The translations under genes and the position numbers were made by a program. 64,000 nucleotides of DNA from Acetobacter aceti (GTDB lineage Bacteria > Pseudomonadota > Alphaproteobacteria > Acetobacterales > Acetobacteraceae), in contig NZ_CP014692.1 of NCBI RefSeq assembly GCF_002005445.1, forward strand, positions 1,302,001-1,366,000, written 5' to 3'. The notes below the pieces were generated by a model. The model was not told where the DNA came from. It saw only the letters and a list, made by a program, of their open reading frames with translations, and did no database searches. Shown in pieces: positions 46,522-54,782 of the stretch (the stretch's first letter is position 1; the number at the start of each line of letters is the position of its first letter).

Positions 46522-48813
46522 ATGGATATCAGATTAATCAATATGGATGACAGATTTGACCGGCTTGCCCGGTTCAGACATCTGAATCCTGATCATGATA
46601 ATATTGATCGTGTATCGGCGGTTGATGGATCAGACATTAACCGCCTGGAATTGATGGAAAACCATCTTCTTGATCCCAGCCTGATTTATACGGATGGCGC
46701 AATCGGATGCGCCATGTCGCATGTGCTTCAATGGAATCATGCTATACAGACCGGGAAGGCGATCACCGTTCTTGAAGATGACGCCGTTCTTGCGCCGAAT
46801 TTCACGGCGGAAACAGACCGTTTGATCGAGTCTCTTGATGATGATTGGGAGATCATCTTCTGGGCATATAATCTAGACTCGCATCTTTCCATAAATCTTC
46901 CTCCCGCTCTCGGGATGTGCACCGTTACGTTCGAACAACTTGAACGAAATGCGCCGGAACATTTTTTCAAGGGGGCTGTTGACTCTCGTCTCTGGCCCGT
47001 GCGGAGCCTATGCGGCATTGCCGCCTATTCCGTTTCTCCCTCCGGTGCGGCGCGTCTCATGCAGTTTTGCCTGCCACTCCGTCCCATGCAGCTTTATTAT
47101 CACGGATTGCAGCGCGCGCTGCCTAATACCGGTATTGATAATATGATGTGTGCGCTTCTTCCACAGATGAAGGCCTATGCATCCTTTCCGCCTCTCGCGG
47201 TTCCAGAGAATGATGTAGCCAATTCAAGCGTACAACCGGTTCTACAGACCAATTTGACCGGTTGCGGTATTGACTACGGAACAGAAGATGTTCGCAGTAT
47301 TCTCGTTTCTGCTCTTTCGGGTGGTAGTTTCGAGCCCAGTGAAGATTTTTTTCTTATTCATTTCGTTCTGACAAGTGGCGATTCTGACAGGCCATTTGGC
47401 TTTACCCATTACATGGCGATCAGATCTGCATGGAATCTCCATCCGCACAGGCGGATTATCCTTTGGTGCACACAAAAAGGTACAGGGACGTATTGGGAAG
47501 CAATCAAACCGCTTGTAGAAATTGCTATCATTCCGATCCCGGATAAAATATTTGGCAATGCTGTCAGGCATCCGGCTCACCAGGCGGATGTCATCCGCCT
47601 TGCCGTTCTGCGCTCGTTTGGTGGTCTATATCTTGACCTCGATACGGTCTGTGTCCGTGACATGTCATCGCTTCTTGAAAATAGCGTGGTTATGGCACGA
47701 GAAATGGAAAGTACGGAAGCTGGTCCGGCTCAGGGGAAGCTTGGTAATGCAGTTATTATAGCGCCGTTGGGATCAAAGTTTATTGATATATGGTGGGAAA
47801 CGTACAAGAAATTCGATGGAAATGTGTGGAATTATCATTCGGTAATCGTGCCAGCCTTCCTGGCGACGCAGGTTCCTGACCTCATTTCCATTCTGGAGCC
47901 AGAAGCGTTTTTTGTTCCGACCTGGGATAGAGAAGGCCTCGAAAATCTCTTCAGAAAGAATATTGCCTTCCCGCAAGCCTATTGTCATCATTTATGGGAA
48001 AGCCAATCCTGGTCGTATCTGGCTGATATTGATGAGAATAGTGTTTTTTTAGCAGAAACAACCTATAATCAAGCGTGCAAGCCTCATCTCCCAATCGACG
48101 AGCTCGACCGGCTTCAGAGTCTTCATGAGAATTATGGGGTTTTTTCAGGAGTTTCTACAGACTGTACTGAAATTAACAGCGATAGAAAGACAACATTTCA
48201 AAGGATTTACAAAAATTCTGTATGGGGAAACGGGGGAGATTTCGCTTATTCAGGACCAGGCTCTGACCCAAATCGTGTTCCAGAATACATAAAATTTATT
48301 TGTGATTATATCACTTTTTATCAGATAAAATCTGTGTGCGACATCGGGTGTGGCGATTTTCGCATTGGATCAGAAATAGCGCTCCAGTGCACTCAGACCC
48401 ATTTCACCGCTTTGGATATTGTAGACGAGGTTATCGCTCAAAATCGGATAAGATACGCGGGTCTTAACAACTGTGATTTTCAGCAGATCGATATCGTACA
48501 GGAAAAGCCCAAACCTGCACAGTTGGCTATCATACGAGAAGTATTTCAACACCTGTCAAATGAGAATATTAAGAAATCCATTCAGAATTTTGACAATTTT
48601 GATGAAGTTCTTATTTGTAATAATGTTCTGCCTCTGGAAGGAAACGTCAATGCTCCCCATCAGGATGGTGCTGATATCCGCAAAGGTTACCTTGATTTAA
48701 GTGAGCCGCCCTTTGCTCTTTCTGTTGAACTTCTTGCTCGTTTACCAATTCGGGGACGTGCGGGGTATCTTGAGATCGTGCGCTACCGACCGTTAGCCGC
48801 AGATAAGATTTAA
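46522..48813 (+). CDS. Three-domain glycosyltransferase/glycosyltransferase/methyltransferase
   Basis: 763 residues. Residues 1-250 resemble family-25 lipooligosaccharide glycosyltransferases (IRLINMDDRFDRLARF, GAIGCAMSHVLQWNHAI, acidic VLEDDAVLAPNF). Residues 275-520 resemble DXD sugar-binding (GT32/capsular) transferases, with RHPAHQADVIRLAVLRSFGG and YLDLDTVCVRD. Residues 570-763 form a class-I SAM methyltransferase with motif I VCDIGCGDFRIG (about 604-615). No signal or membrane segment, so cytoplasmic, probably building and methylating a surface glycan. ATG 46522 has GGAAGGTAGG upstream. Stands alone in a low-GC stretch beside an insertion-sequence relic, suggesting transfer. Acceptor and sugars unknown. 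Confidence 0.8.
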   Translation: MDIRLINMDDRFDRLARFRHLNPDHDNIDRVSAVDGSDINRLELMENHLLDPSLIYTDGAIGCAMSHVLQWNHAIQTGKAITVLEDDAVLAPNFTAETDRLIESLDDDWEIIFWAYNLDSHLSINLPPALGMCTVTFEQLERNAPEHFFKGAVDSRLWPVRSLCGIAAYSVSPSGAARLMQFCLPLRPMQLYYHGLQRALPNTGIDNMMCALLPQMKAYASFPPLAVPENDVANSSVQPVLQTNLTGCGIDYGTEDVRSILVSALSGGSFEPSEDFFLIHFVLTSGDSDRPFGFTHYMAIRSAWNLHPHRRIILWCTQKGTGTYWEAIKPLVEIAIIPIPDKIFGNAVRHPAHQADVIRLAVLRSFGGLYLDLDTVCVRDMSSLLENSVVMAREMESTEAGPAQGKLGNAVIIAPLGSKFIDIWWETYKKFDGNVWNYHSVIVPAFLATQVPDLISILEPEAFFVPTWDREGLENLFRKNIAFPQAYCHHLWESQSWSYLADIDENSVFLAETTYNQACKPHLPIDELDRLQSLHENYGVFSGVSTDCTEINSDRKTTFQRIYKNSVWGNGGDFAYSGPGSDPNRVPEYIKFICDYITFYQIKSVCDIGCGDFRIGSEIALQCTQTHFTALDIVDEVIAQNRIRYAGLNNCDFQQIDIVQEKPKPAQLAIIREVFQHLSNENIKKSIQNFDNFDEVLICNNVLPLEGNVNAPHQDGADIRKGYLDLSEPPFALSVELLARLPIRGRAGYLEIVRYRPLAADKI

Positions 48814-48837
48814 GGCGTAGCGTTTCGCCCCTCCTGC

Positions 48838-49185
48838 TCACGCGACAGGATCACGAGAATATGGTTCATGGTTTCCCATCGTCCCTCGCGGATCCAACGT
48901 GTGGCGGCGAAACGCCACGATCACGGTCTCTTCTTCAATCGGCAGAACGCTTGACGCCGGAGAGTGGGGCGGTGGGACGATCCAGCGCATCTGACCGTTT
49001 CTTCCACTTCGTGACCGTCGTGGATTGATCCCGCAGCGTTTCATCAGCCCCCTCAGGCTCGCTTGACGATGCTGTATTACTCGACGGACTGCCGCTTTCG
49101 TTGTGACGGTCCCGTGGTGAACTATGGCCCGTAGCGCTTCCGTCCACTCGCGTGAAAATAATGCACCATCAAAGCTGGCGACCAA
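48838..49185 (-). pseudogene. IS481-type transposase N-terminal remnant
   Basis: Minus-strand translation in alternating frames rebuilds the IS481 helix-turn-helix start: HHGTVTTKAAVRRVIQHRQA, SLRGLMKRCGIN, then TVTKWKKRSDALDRPT in a second frame, then SVLPIEEETVIVAFRRHTL back in the first. The catalytic core is absent. At least two frameshifts. Lies 24 bp after the glycosyltransferase stop, facing it. Confidence 0.65.
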
Positions 49186-49367
49186 ACATCTGGGTTATCT
49201 TGATCTTATCAGGCTGTCGCAAATCCATGAATCATAACCTTCTGCAATCACCCGGCTTATTTTCCGTCAGATATAGCTAAAAATTAAAAATTTCTGTAAA
49301 CGCGGTTCGCCAGTCTAATGCAATAGAATGCTACATATTCTGCTCCACGGGATGGGGAATTTTTCTC

Positions 49368-50042
49368 ATGAGAAAAGGTCGTCTTGTCATAGGCACCAAG
49401 CGTTATTCTTCATGGTCCCTGAGAGGATGGCTGCCTGTAAAGCTGGCGGGTCTGGACGTATCGGAAGAAGTCATACCGCTTCGTCAGCCAGACAGCAGCG
49501 TGCGGATAGCGCATGTTTCTCCAAACGGTAAGGTTCCTTTTCTGGAACATCGGAACGTGAAGATATGGGACAGTCTCGCAATTGCCGAGTATTGCGCGGA
49601 GCTGGAACCAAAGCTTTGGCCTGAAAACCAGGTCGCGCGTGCGATGGCTCGGTCCATATCCGCTGAAATGCATTCAGGATTTCAGGGTGTCCGTTCTACA
49701 ATGCCGATGAATCTGGGAAGGAGTCAGCGCCCTCTCAAGGAGCCTCTGTCGGAGGCAGTCACAAAAGATATTGTCCGTATTGATTCAATCTGGACAGAAG
49801 CGCGGCGTCGTTTCGGTGAAGGCGGGGACTATCTTTTTGGCCGCGATTTTACCAATGCAGATGTTGCTTTTGCTCCGATTGTCTGTCGTTTCCTCAGTTA
49901 TGATGTTGATGTTTCTGTTTCTGATGTGTCGCGGGCTTACATGGAAGCTGTTCGTGAGCATCCACTGATGGAGCAGTGGTATGAAGAGGCTGCACAGGAG
50001 CCCAATGAATGGCTGGTCGACGCTTTCGAAACTATTGAATAA
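49368..50042 (+). CDS. Glutathione S-transferase family protein
   Basis: 224 residues, cytoplasmic. N-terminal thioredoxin-like half with the catalytic Ser region KRYSSWSLRGWLPVKLAG and the glutathione-binding GKVPFLEHRNVKIWDSLAIA (cis-Pro and Ser). The C-terminal helical half ends with DAFETIE. Layout is typical of proteobacterial GST-like proteins of the maiA/yfcF type. ATG 49368 is preceded by GGGGAA. Substrate unknown; no partner genes. Confidence 0.85.
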   Translation: MRKGRLVIGTKRYSSWSLRGWLPVKLAGLDVSEEVIPLRQPDSSVRIAHVSPNGKVPFLEHRNVKIWDSLAIAEYCAELEPKLWPENQVARAMARSISAEMHSGFQGVRSTMPMNLGRSQRPLKEPLSEAVTKDIVRIDSIWTEARRRFGEGGDYLFGRDFTNADVAFAPIVCRFLSYDVDVSVSDVSRAYMEAVREHPLMEQWYEEAAQEPNEWLVDAFETIE

Positions 50043-50126
50043 AATTACCGAAGGTCATAAAAGGTCTTATTCAGGAACTGCATGAAATTTCATCATGTGA
50101 AGGCCTTTGCGCTGACGGCAATGTAA

Positions 50127-51023
50127 CTAAAGCTGATTTTTTAGCAGCGCCGTAATCCACTCAATAAAAACATGTAGCCTTGATGATTTGTGTCGTCTCT
50201 CTGGATATAAAAGTGTCAGAGGTAAAGGGGGAGCCTGCCAGTCAGGCATGACTGCAACCAATTCACCTCTGATGAGATTCTCTTTGACATCGTAGGCTGG
50301 AATCTGAATCAGGCCAGACCCCGCCACGCAGCAGGCAATAAGTGCTTCTGCGCTGTTGACCGTGACGCGTCCCTGAGTGGGACAGCTCTTTGATTCGCGG
50401 CGGTGAACCCATTCCCATTCCTCGATGCGTCCTGTTGCTGGAGAAGCGTAGCGGACAACCTGATGATGGAGAATGTCTTCAGGCGTATGCGGAACGCCAT
50501 GCGTCTCGAGGTAGAGCGGGCTTGCGACATTGATCACCTGAAGGTCAGCTATATGGCGTGAAATCAGGCTGGAGTCCGCCAGCACACCGACCCGTAGCGC
50601 GCAGTCCACTCCGTCCTCTGTCAGATTGACAGAGCGATCTGTCACCCCCAACTGGATATCAATCTCCGGGTAGGATGCGAGGAACGAGGGGAGCGCCGGA
50701 GCGACAATCAGGCGTCCAATACGGCCTGGCATGTCGACCCGCAGAATGCCACGGGGAGAACCACGCTTCTGCTGAAACAGGCTTTCCGCCTCATCCATGT
50801 CCGCCACAAGCTGTAAGGCCCTTTGATAAAACAGCTTTCCATCATTCGTGGAGGAGACAAGCCGGGTTGTGCGGGAAAAAAGGCGCGTTCCCAGCCTCGT
50901 TTCAAGCTGCTGGATGGCAGTTGAAACACTCGAACGAGGCAAATTCAATGACCCTGCCGCCCGGGAAAAATTGCCCGTCTCCATCACCCTTATGAACACA
51001 CGCAAGAGATCGATCCTGTCCAT
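50127..51023 (-). CDS. LysR-family transcriptional regulator
   Basis: 298 residues. N-terminal winged HTH (FIRVMETGNFSRAAGSLNLP, then SSVSTAIQQLETRLGTRLFS) and a C-terminal periplasmic-binding-like effector domain (RGILRVDMPGRIGRLIVAPA onward) of the CrgA/AaeR-like subgroup. Divergent from the SDR gene at 51132 with a 108-bp shared region, so it most likely controls that gene and itself. Confidence 0.92.
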   Translation of the reverse strand: MDRIDLLRVFIRVMETGNFSRAAGSLNLPRSSVSTAIQQLETRLGTRLFSRTTRLVSSTNDGKLFYQRALQLVADMDEAESLFQQKRGSPRGILRVDMPGRIGRLIVAPALPSFLASYPEIDIQLGVTDRSVNLTEDGVDCALRVGVLADSSLISRHIADLQVINVASPLYLETHGVPHTPEDILHHQVVRYASPATGRIEEWEWVHRRESKSCPTQGRVTVNSAEALIACCVAGSGLIQIPAYDVKENLIRGELVAVMPDWQAPPLPLTLLYPERRHKSSRLHVFIEWITALLKNQL

Positions 51024-51080
51024 AAGCGGACTCCTTATTGTTCGTCATTCTTGACCAGTGTTGCCGGAAATCAAGGGATT

Positions 51081-51110
51081 TTTCGCGAAACTTCGAACGT
51101 TAAAGTAACG
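51081..51110. promoter_or_regulatory. Palindromes between LysR gene and SDR gene
   Basis: TTTCGCGAAA (51081-51090) is a perfect 10-bp palindrome, and CGTTAAAGTAACG (51098-51110) is an inverted repeat with a 3-bp centre. They lie in the 108-bp divergent control region and are candidate LysR-regulator sites. Assignment is inference. Confidence 0.35.
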
Positions 51111-51131
51111 CTCGTTGTTAGGGGATATTTC

Positions 51132-51905
51132 ATGACCGACCATAGTCTTAAGGGTAAAGTTGCGCTGATTGCCGGCGGAGCCAAGAATCTGGGCGCTCTG
51201 ATTGCGCGCGACCTTGCCGCAAACGGGGTGGGAGCCATCGCAATTCATTATCACGGTGCTGAATCTGCGGGCGATGCGGAAAAGCTGGTCACCGAACTGA
51301 ACAATCAGGGGGTCAGGGCTGTCGCATTTCAGGGAGATCTCACGACAGCTGCCGCAAACACCAAACTGTTTGAAGGGACAGTTGCCGCCGTTGGTCGTCC
51401 GGACATCGCCATCAACACGGCAGGTAAGGTGCTGAAGAAACCCATTCTCGACATCACCGAGGATGAATATGACAGTATGTTCGCGATCAACAGCAAGGCT
51501 GCTTTCTTCTTCGTCAAGGAGGCAGGCAAACATGTGAACGACAACGGCAAGATCGTCACCATCGTGACGTCGCTGCTTGGCGCCTACACCCCGTTCTACT
51601 CCACCTATGCCGGTTCGAAAGCCGCCGTGGAACATTTCACGCGCGCAGCGTCCAAGGAGTTCGGTGAGCGCGGTATTTCCGTAAACGCCATCGGTCCCGG
51701 ACCAATGGACACGCCGTTCTTTTACGGACAGGAAGGCGCTGATGCCGTGGCTTATCACAAGACAGCGGCTGCTCTGTCCTCCTTCAGCAAAACCGGCCTG
51801 ACCGATATCGAGGATATTGCGCCCTATGTGCGATTCATGGTTTCCGAGGGCTGGTGGATGACGGGGCAGACGATCCTCGTGAACGGTGGTTATACGACCA
51901 AATAA
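51132..51905 (+). CDS. SDR-family oxidoreductase
   Basis: 257 residues. Cofactor loop AGGAKNLGALIARDLAANGVG (a GGxxxxG variant), NTAG at about residue 96, catalytic Ser in VTSLLGAYTPFYST and the YAGSK pair, then GPGPMDTPFF. ATG 51132 follows AGGGGA; upstream in-frame codons lie in the promoter region. Divergent from a LysR regulator, a frequent arrangement for inducible reductases. Substrate not evident. Confidence 0.9.
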   Translation: MTDHSLKGKVALIAGGAKNLGALIARDLAANGVGAIAIHYHGAESAGDAEKLVTELNNQGVRAVAFQGDLTTAAANTKLFEGTVAAVGRPDIAINTAGKVLKKPILDITEDEYDSMFAINSKAAFFFVKEAGKHVNDNGKIVTIVTSLLGAYTPFYSTYAGSKAAVEHFTRAASKEFGERGISVNAIGPGPMDTPFFYGQEGADAVAYHKTAAALSSFSKTGLTDIEDIAPYVRFMVSEGWWMTGQTILVNGGYTTK

Positions 51906-52020
51906 CGGTGCCGGGGCATACAGGACACTGGACGGATAGCGTCTCATTCTCTCTGGTATGAACCGGGAAAGAGACGCTACGTTCAGAACTCTGTGCCCAT
52001 CCTCTTTTTACGGACACTTC

Positions 52021-53205
52021 ATGTCGCAGGACACCACCAGCCATCACCCGTTCCTCCGTACGCGTGACGGCCACCACGCCGCGGTTACGAACGAGGAACT
52101 CTTCTTCGATCTGGTCTATGTCTTCGCCATTACACAGCTTAGTCATGGCCTGTTGCATCATCTGTCGTTGTTCGGAGCCTTGCAGACAGCGGTGATTTGG
52201 CTCGCTGTCTGGCTGGGCTGGCAATATACCGGCTGGTTCACGAACTGGTTCGATCCGCGCCTGCCGGCAGTCCGCGGCGTGCTGTTCGTCACCATGGTGC
52301 TCGCCCTGCTCATGGGGGCAGCGATCCCGGATTCCTTTGCGGAACACGGGTTGCCTTTTGCGCTCTGCTTTGCGGCAATGCAGGTGGGGCGAAGTGCGTT
52401 CGTCGTCGCGTGGTTGCCGCGCAATCATCCACTTGCCCCGAATTACCGGCGTATTCTCGCCTGGATGCTGGTTTCTGCCGTGTTCTGGCTGGCTGGAGGT
52501 GTGGCGGCGGACCCTGTTCTCCGCGTGACGCTGTGGTGTATCGCTGCTCTCTGCGAATATGTGTCACCGATGTTCGGTTTCCCTTTTCCGGGACTTGGAC
52601 GATCCAATTCGAAAAGCGACTGGACGATTGAAGGCGCACATCTCGTTGAGCGCTGCCAGCTTTTCGTGATTGTGGCGCTGGGCGAGGGGATCATGGCGAC
52701 GGGGTTGTCCATGGCCGAAAACCAGAACTGGACGCCGGTTTATCTTGTCGCTTTCGTTACCAGTTTTCTGGGGACGCTGGCCATGTGGTGGCTATATTTC
52801 GCCACGTCCGGAGAGGCTGCCAGACACAGAATCACCCAGGCCGATGATCCGGGAAAAATGGGGGCGACCATCCACTATCTGCATGCAGTGCTGATTGCCG
52901 GGATCATTGTGACGGCGGTAGGAGCGGATCTGTTGATGGAAAATCCGCTGGAAGAGGGGACTGCCGCGTCTGCCCTGATCATGACGTGTGGTCCGGTGCT
53001 TTACCTGTTGGCCAGTATTCTCTACCGCAAAATTGTCTCAGGATTTTTTGCCCTGTCGCACCTCATGGGGATTGCGGTTCTATTGGTGTTGACCCCTTTC
53101 GGGCTGCATTTTTCCCGTCTGACGGATGCCTTGCTTGTGACCGCCGTGATGCTGGCTCTTGCGTGGGGTGAGCAGCGCAACGGAACTCGAAACGCACTGG
53201 ACTGA
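52021..53205 (+). CDS. LtrA-family membrane protein
   Basis: 394 residues from ATG 52021. The N-terminal ELFFDLVYVFAITQLSHGLL block is the hallmark of low-temperature-requirement protein A (LtrA), a multi-helix membrane protein of unknown biochemical role. The IEGAHLVERCQLFVIVALGE motif is also typical. About 12 hydrophobic helices. An upstream ATG (51958) would add a non-hydrophobic segment and is less likely. Followed by a weak T-rich terminator (53279-53297). Confidence 0.88.
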   Translation: MSQDTTSHHPFLRTRDGHHAAVTNEELFFDLVYVFAITQLSHGLLHHLSLFGALQTAVIWLAVWLGWQYTGWFTNWFDPRLPAVRGVLFVTMVLALLMGAAIPDSFAEHGLPFALCFAAMQVGRSAFVVAWLPRNHPLAPNYRRILAWMLVSAVFWLAGGVAADPVLRVTLWCIAALCEYVSPMFGFPFPGLGRSNSKSDWTIEGAHLVERCQLFVIVALGEGIMATGLSMAENQNWTPVYLVAFVTSFLGTLAMWWLYFATSGEAARHRITQADDPGKMGATIHYLHAVLIAGIIVTAVGADLLMENPLEEGTAASALIMTCGPVLYLLASILYRKIVSGFFALSHLMGIAVLLVLTPFGLHFSRLTDALLVTAVMLALAWGEQRNGTRNALD

Positions 53206-53278
53206 TTTTCTGCGTGAGGGAAAATCTCTTCCCGATTGGGGAATGCGTGCATTGCTGGGAAGGGATAATTCGCACTCT

Positions 53279-53297
53279 GCCTTTCAGGCGTTTTTTT
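53279..53297 (+). terminator. Short T-rich terminator after ltrA
   Basis: GCCT/AGGC short stem with TTC loop followed by G and seven T, 74 bp after the LtrA stop. The stem is only 4 bp, so this is tentative. Confidence 0.4.
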
Positions 53298-53399
53298 CGT
53301 CATGATTTTGTGTTTGTGTCATGGAGATGGAAACTGCTTCGTGGCAATAAGGGACGATGCCATCTCCCCCTCTCCCGATGCTGTGTCGTTGCCTTGATG

Positions 53400-53553
53400 C
53401 CCTGAGACCTGATCGATCGGCGTATGCTTGGCTTCCTGCTCCTGAACTGACGACGCTCGGGTTTTCACTTCGTACAACCTTTGGCTCTCGCCATCGCCTT
53501 CTGGATGGAACTCGGCCAACCACAATGGGTAGCGATGACGGTCTGGTGGAGCG
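53400..53553 (+). pseudogene. FUSC-family transporter fragment
   Basis: Translation in one frame gives YAWLPAPELTTLGFSLRTT, and after a shift LALAIAFWMELGQPQWVAMT, then VW. Joined, this is the N-terminal membrane start of aromatic-acid/fusaric-acid exporters (FUSC), typically LPAPDL..LGFSLRTT..LLALAIA...ELGSPQWAAMTVW. Nothing downstream continues the protein. A small leftover of a deleted gene. Regions 53206-53399 and 53554-53787 show no gene. Confidence 0.55.
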
Positions 53554-53787
53554 CACTCTCGACACACTGCTGCAAATTGAAAAACAGCAATTGGTGCAGG
53601 TCGTGAGCGGGTGACAATGACGCTGGGTTGCCTGATGATCGTGCGCATGGAGTTACGACACAGGAACCTGTTGCTGGGTCCGGACTATATAGCCAACCTC
53701 AAAGCCTGGAGTTGAAGTCTGCGCCGAAAATCCGCAGACAGGCATCCCGGTTGCGAGCAGTAACAGGAGACGGTATCGGCCTATCGC

Positions 53788-54702
53788 ATGAATGAAACAG
53801 CGCATTGTAGAACTGAACTGGTGGCCGTGGTGCTTGGGCTCGACGCCTGTGCAGCAAAAGAACCTCAACTGCGTGTTCTCACGACGGGAGAGGGCGACGG
53901 GTTTCCTTCAGGCCCGTTGCAGGCCGGGCAGACGTCTCTCCAACGCAGCCTCCGGCACTGGGTTGAGAATCTGACCGGGTTTCGTCTGGGCCATACAGAA
54001 CAGCTTTATACATTTGCCGATGCAGAGGATGAATTTGGTAATCGGGCGGTACGGATTTCCTATATGGCTCTGGCACGCTCATCTGCCGAAACATCGTCAT
54101 GGCAGTCTGTCTACGCATATTTTCCCTGGGAAGACCGAAGGGCGGAGCGCTCTCAGGAGATTCTGGCGCATCTGGTCGGACACATGAAACGCTGGGTGTC
54201 TGATGATGAAAAACGGCTTGGTCGTTCTTCTGTTGCATTCGGTCTGGATGGTCACGAATGGAACGACGAACTTGTGCTGGATCGGTATGAACTGCTCTGG
54301 GAGGCTGGTCTTCTTCCTGAAGCAGGAAAGGGAGAAGAAAGAAAAACTGATCAGCCCGCAGGTTTTTTCGGGCATCCCATGAAGCACGACCATCGCCGAA
54401 TTCTGGCGACAGCCCTGTCCCGTATCCGCGCCAGAATTCGTTATACCCCTGCGGTTTTTGATTTCCTGCCAGAATGCTTCACTCTTTTGCAACTCCAGCA
54501 GGCGATGGAGGCTCTGGCGGGCTGCCGGATGCATAAACAGAATTTTCGTCGTCTGGTGCAACATCAGTCGCTGGTGGAGGAAACGGATTTATTCGATCCA
54601 TCAGGTCAGGGCAGGCCTGCCCGTCTCTATCGTTTCTGCAAGGCGTCGTCCCAGAACTGCTACCTTGCCGGAGCCAAGCTGCCTCTGCCTCCGCTCACCT
54701 GA
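53788..54702 (+). CDS. nadQ: Nudix-related regulator of NAD synthesis (NadQ/NrtR type)
   Basis: 304 residues. The N-terminal part (about 8-160) resembles a Nudix domain without a proper catalytic Nudix box (PLQAGQTSLQRSLRHWVENL), and the C-terminal winged helix (FLPECFTLLQLQQAMEALAG, KQNFRRLVQHQSLVEETDLF, GRPARLYRF) is the NrtR/NadQ DNA-binding signature. Such proteins sense NAD metabolites and repress NAD synthesis genes. Directly upstream of nadA-nadC, whose promoter carries a matching palindrome. The start ATG 53788 has a poor ribosome-binding site. Confidence 0.8.
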   Translation: MNETAHCRTELVAVVLGLDACAAKEPQLRVLTTGEGDGFPSGPLQAGQTSLQRSLRHWVENLTGFRLGHTEQLYTFADAEDEFGNRAVRISYMALARSSAETSSWQSVYAYFPWEDRRAERSQEILAHLVGHMKRWVSDDEKRLGRSSVAFGLDGHEWNDELVLDRYELLWEAGLLPEAGKGEERKTDQPAGFFGHPMKHDHRRILATALSRIRARIRYTPAVFDFLPECFTLLQLQQAMEALAGCRMHKQNFRRLVQHQSLVEETDLFDPSGQGRPARLYRFCKASSQNCYLAGAKLPLPPLT

Positions 54703-54738
54703 GAAGGTTTTCTCTCTGAAACGTGTACCAATATTAAC

Positions 54739-54782
54739 TTGAGGCAGCAGGCTTGAGTCTCTATATGCTCAATATGAGCATA
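54739..54782 (+). promoter_or_regulatory. nadA promoter with overlapping palindromic operator
   Basis: -35 TTGAGG (54739-54744) and -10 TATATG (54762-54767) are separated by exactly 17 bp. The palindrome TATGCTCAATATGAGCATA (54764-54782, 8-bp arms around ATA) overlaps the -10 and the likely start site, ideal for repression. It abuts ATG 54783, so nadA mRNA would be leaderless or nearly so. The likely binder is the NadQ/NrtR-type protein encoded upstream. Confidence 0.65.

Noticed and set aside
49311-49320. GGTTCGCCAG as a copy of the tRNA-Arg 3' end (attachment site)
   Set aside because: Only a 10-bp near match to GGTCCGCCAG, too short to claim an att repeat.
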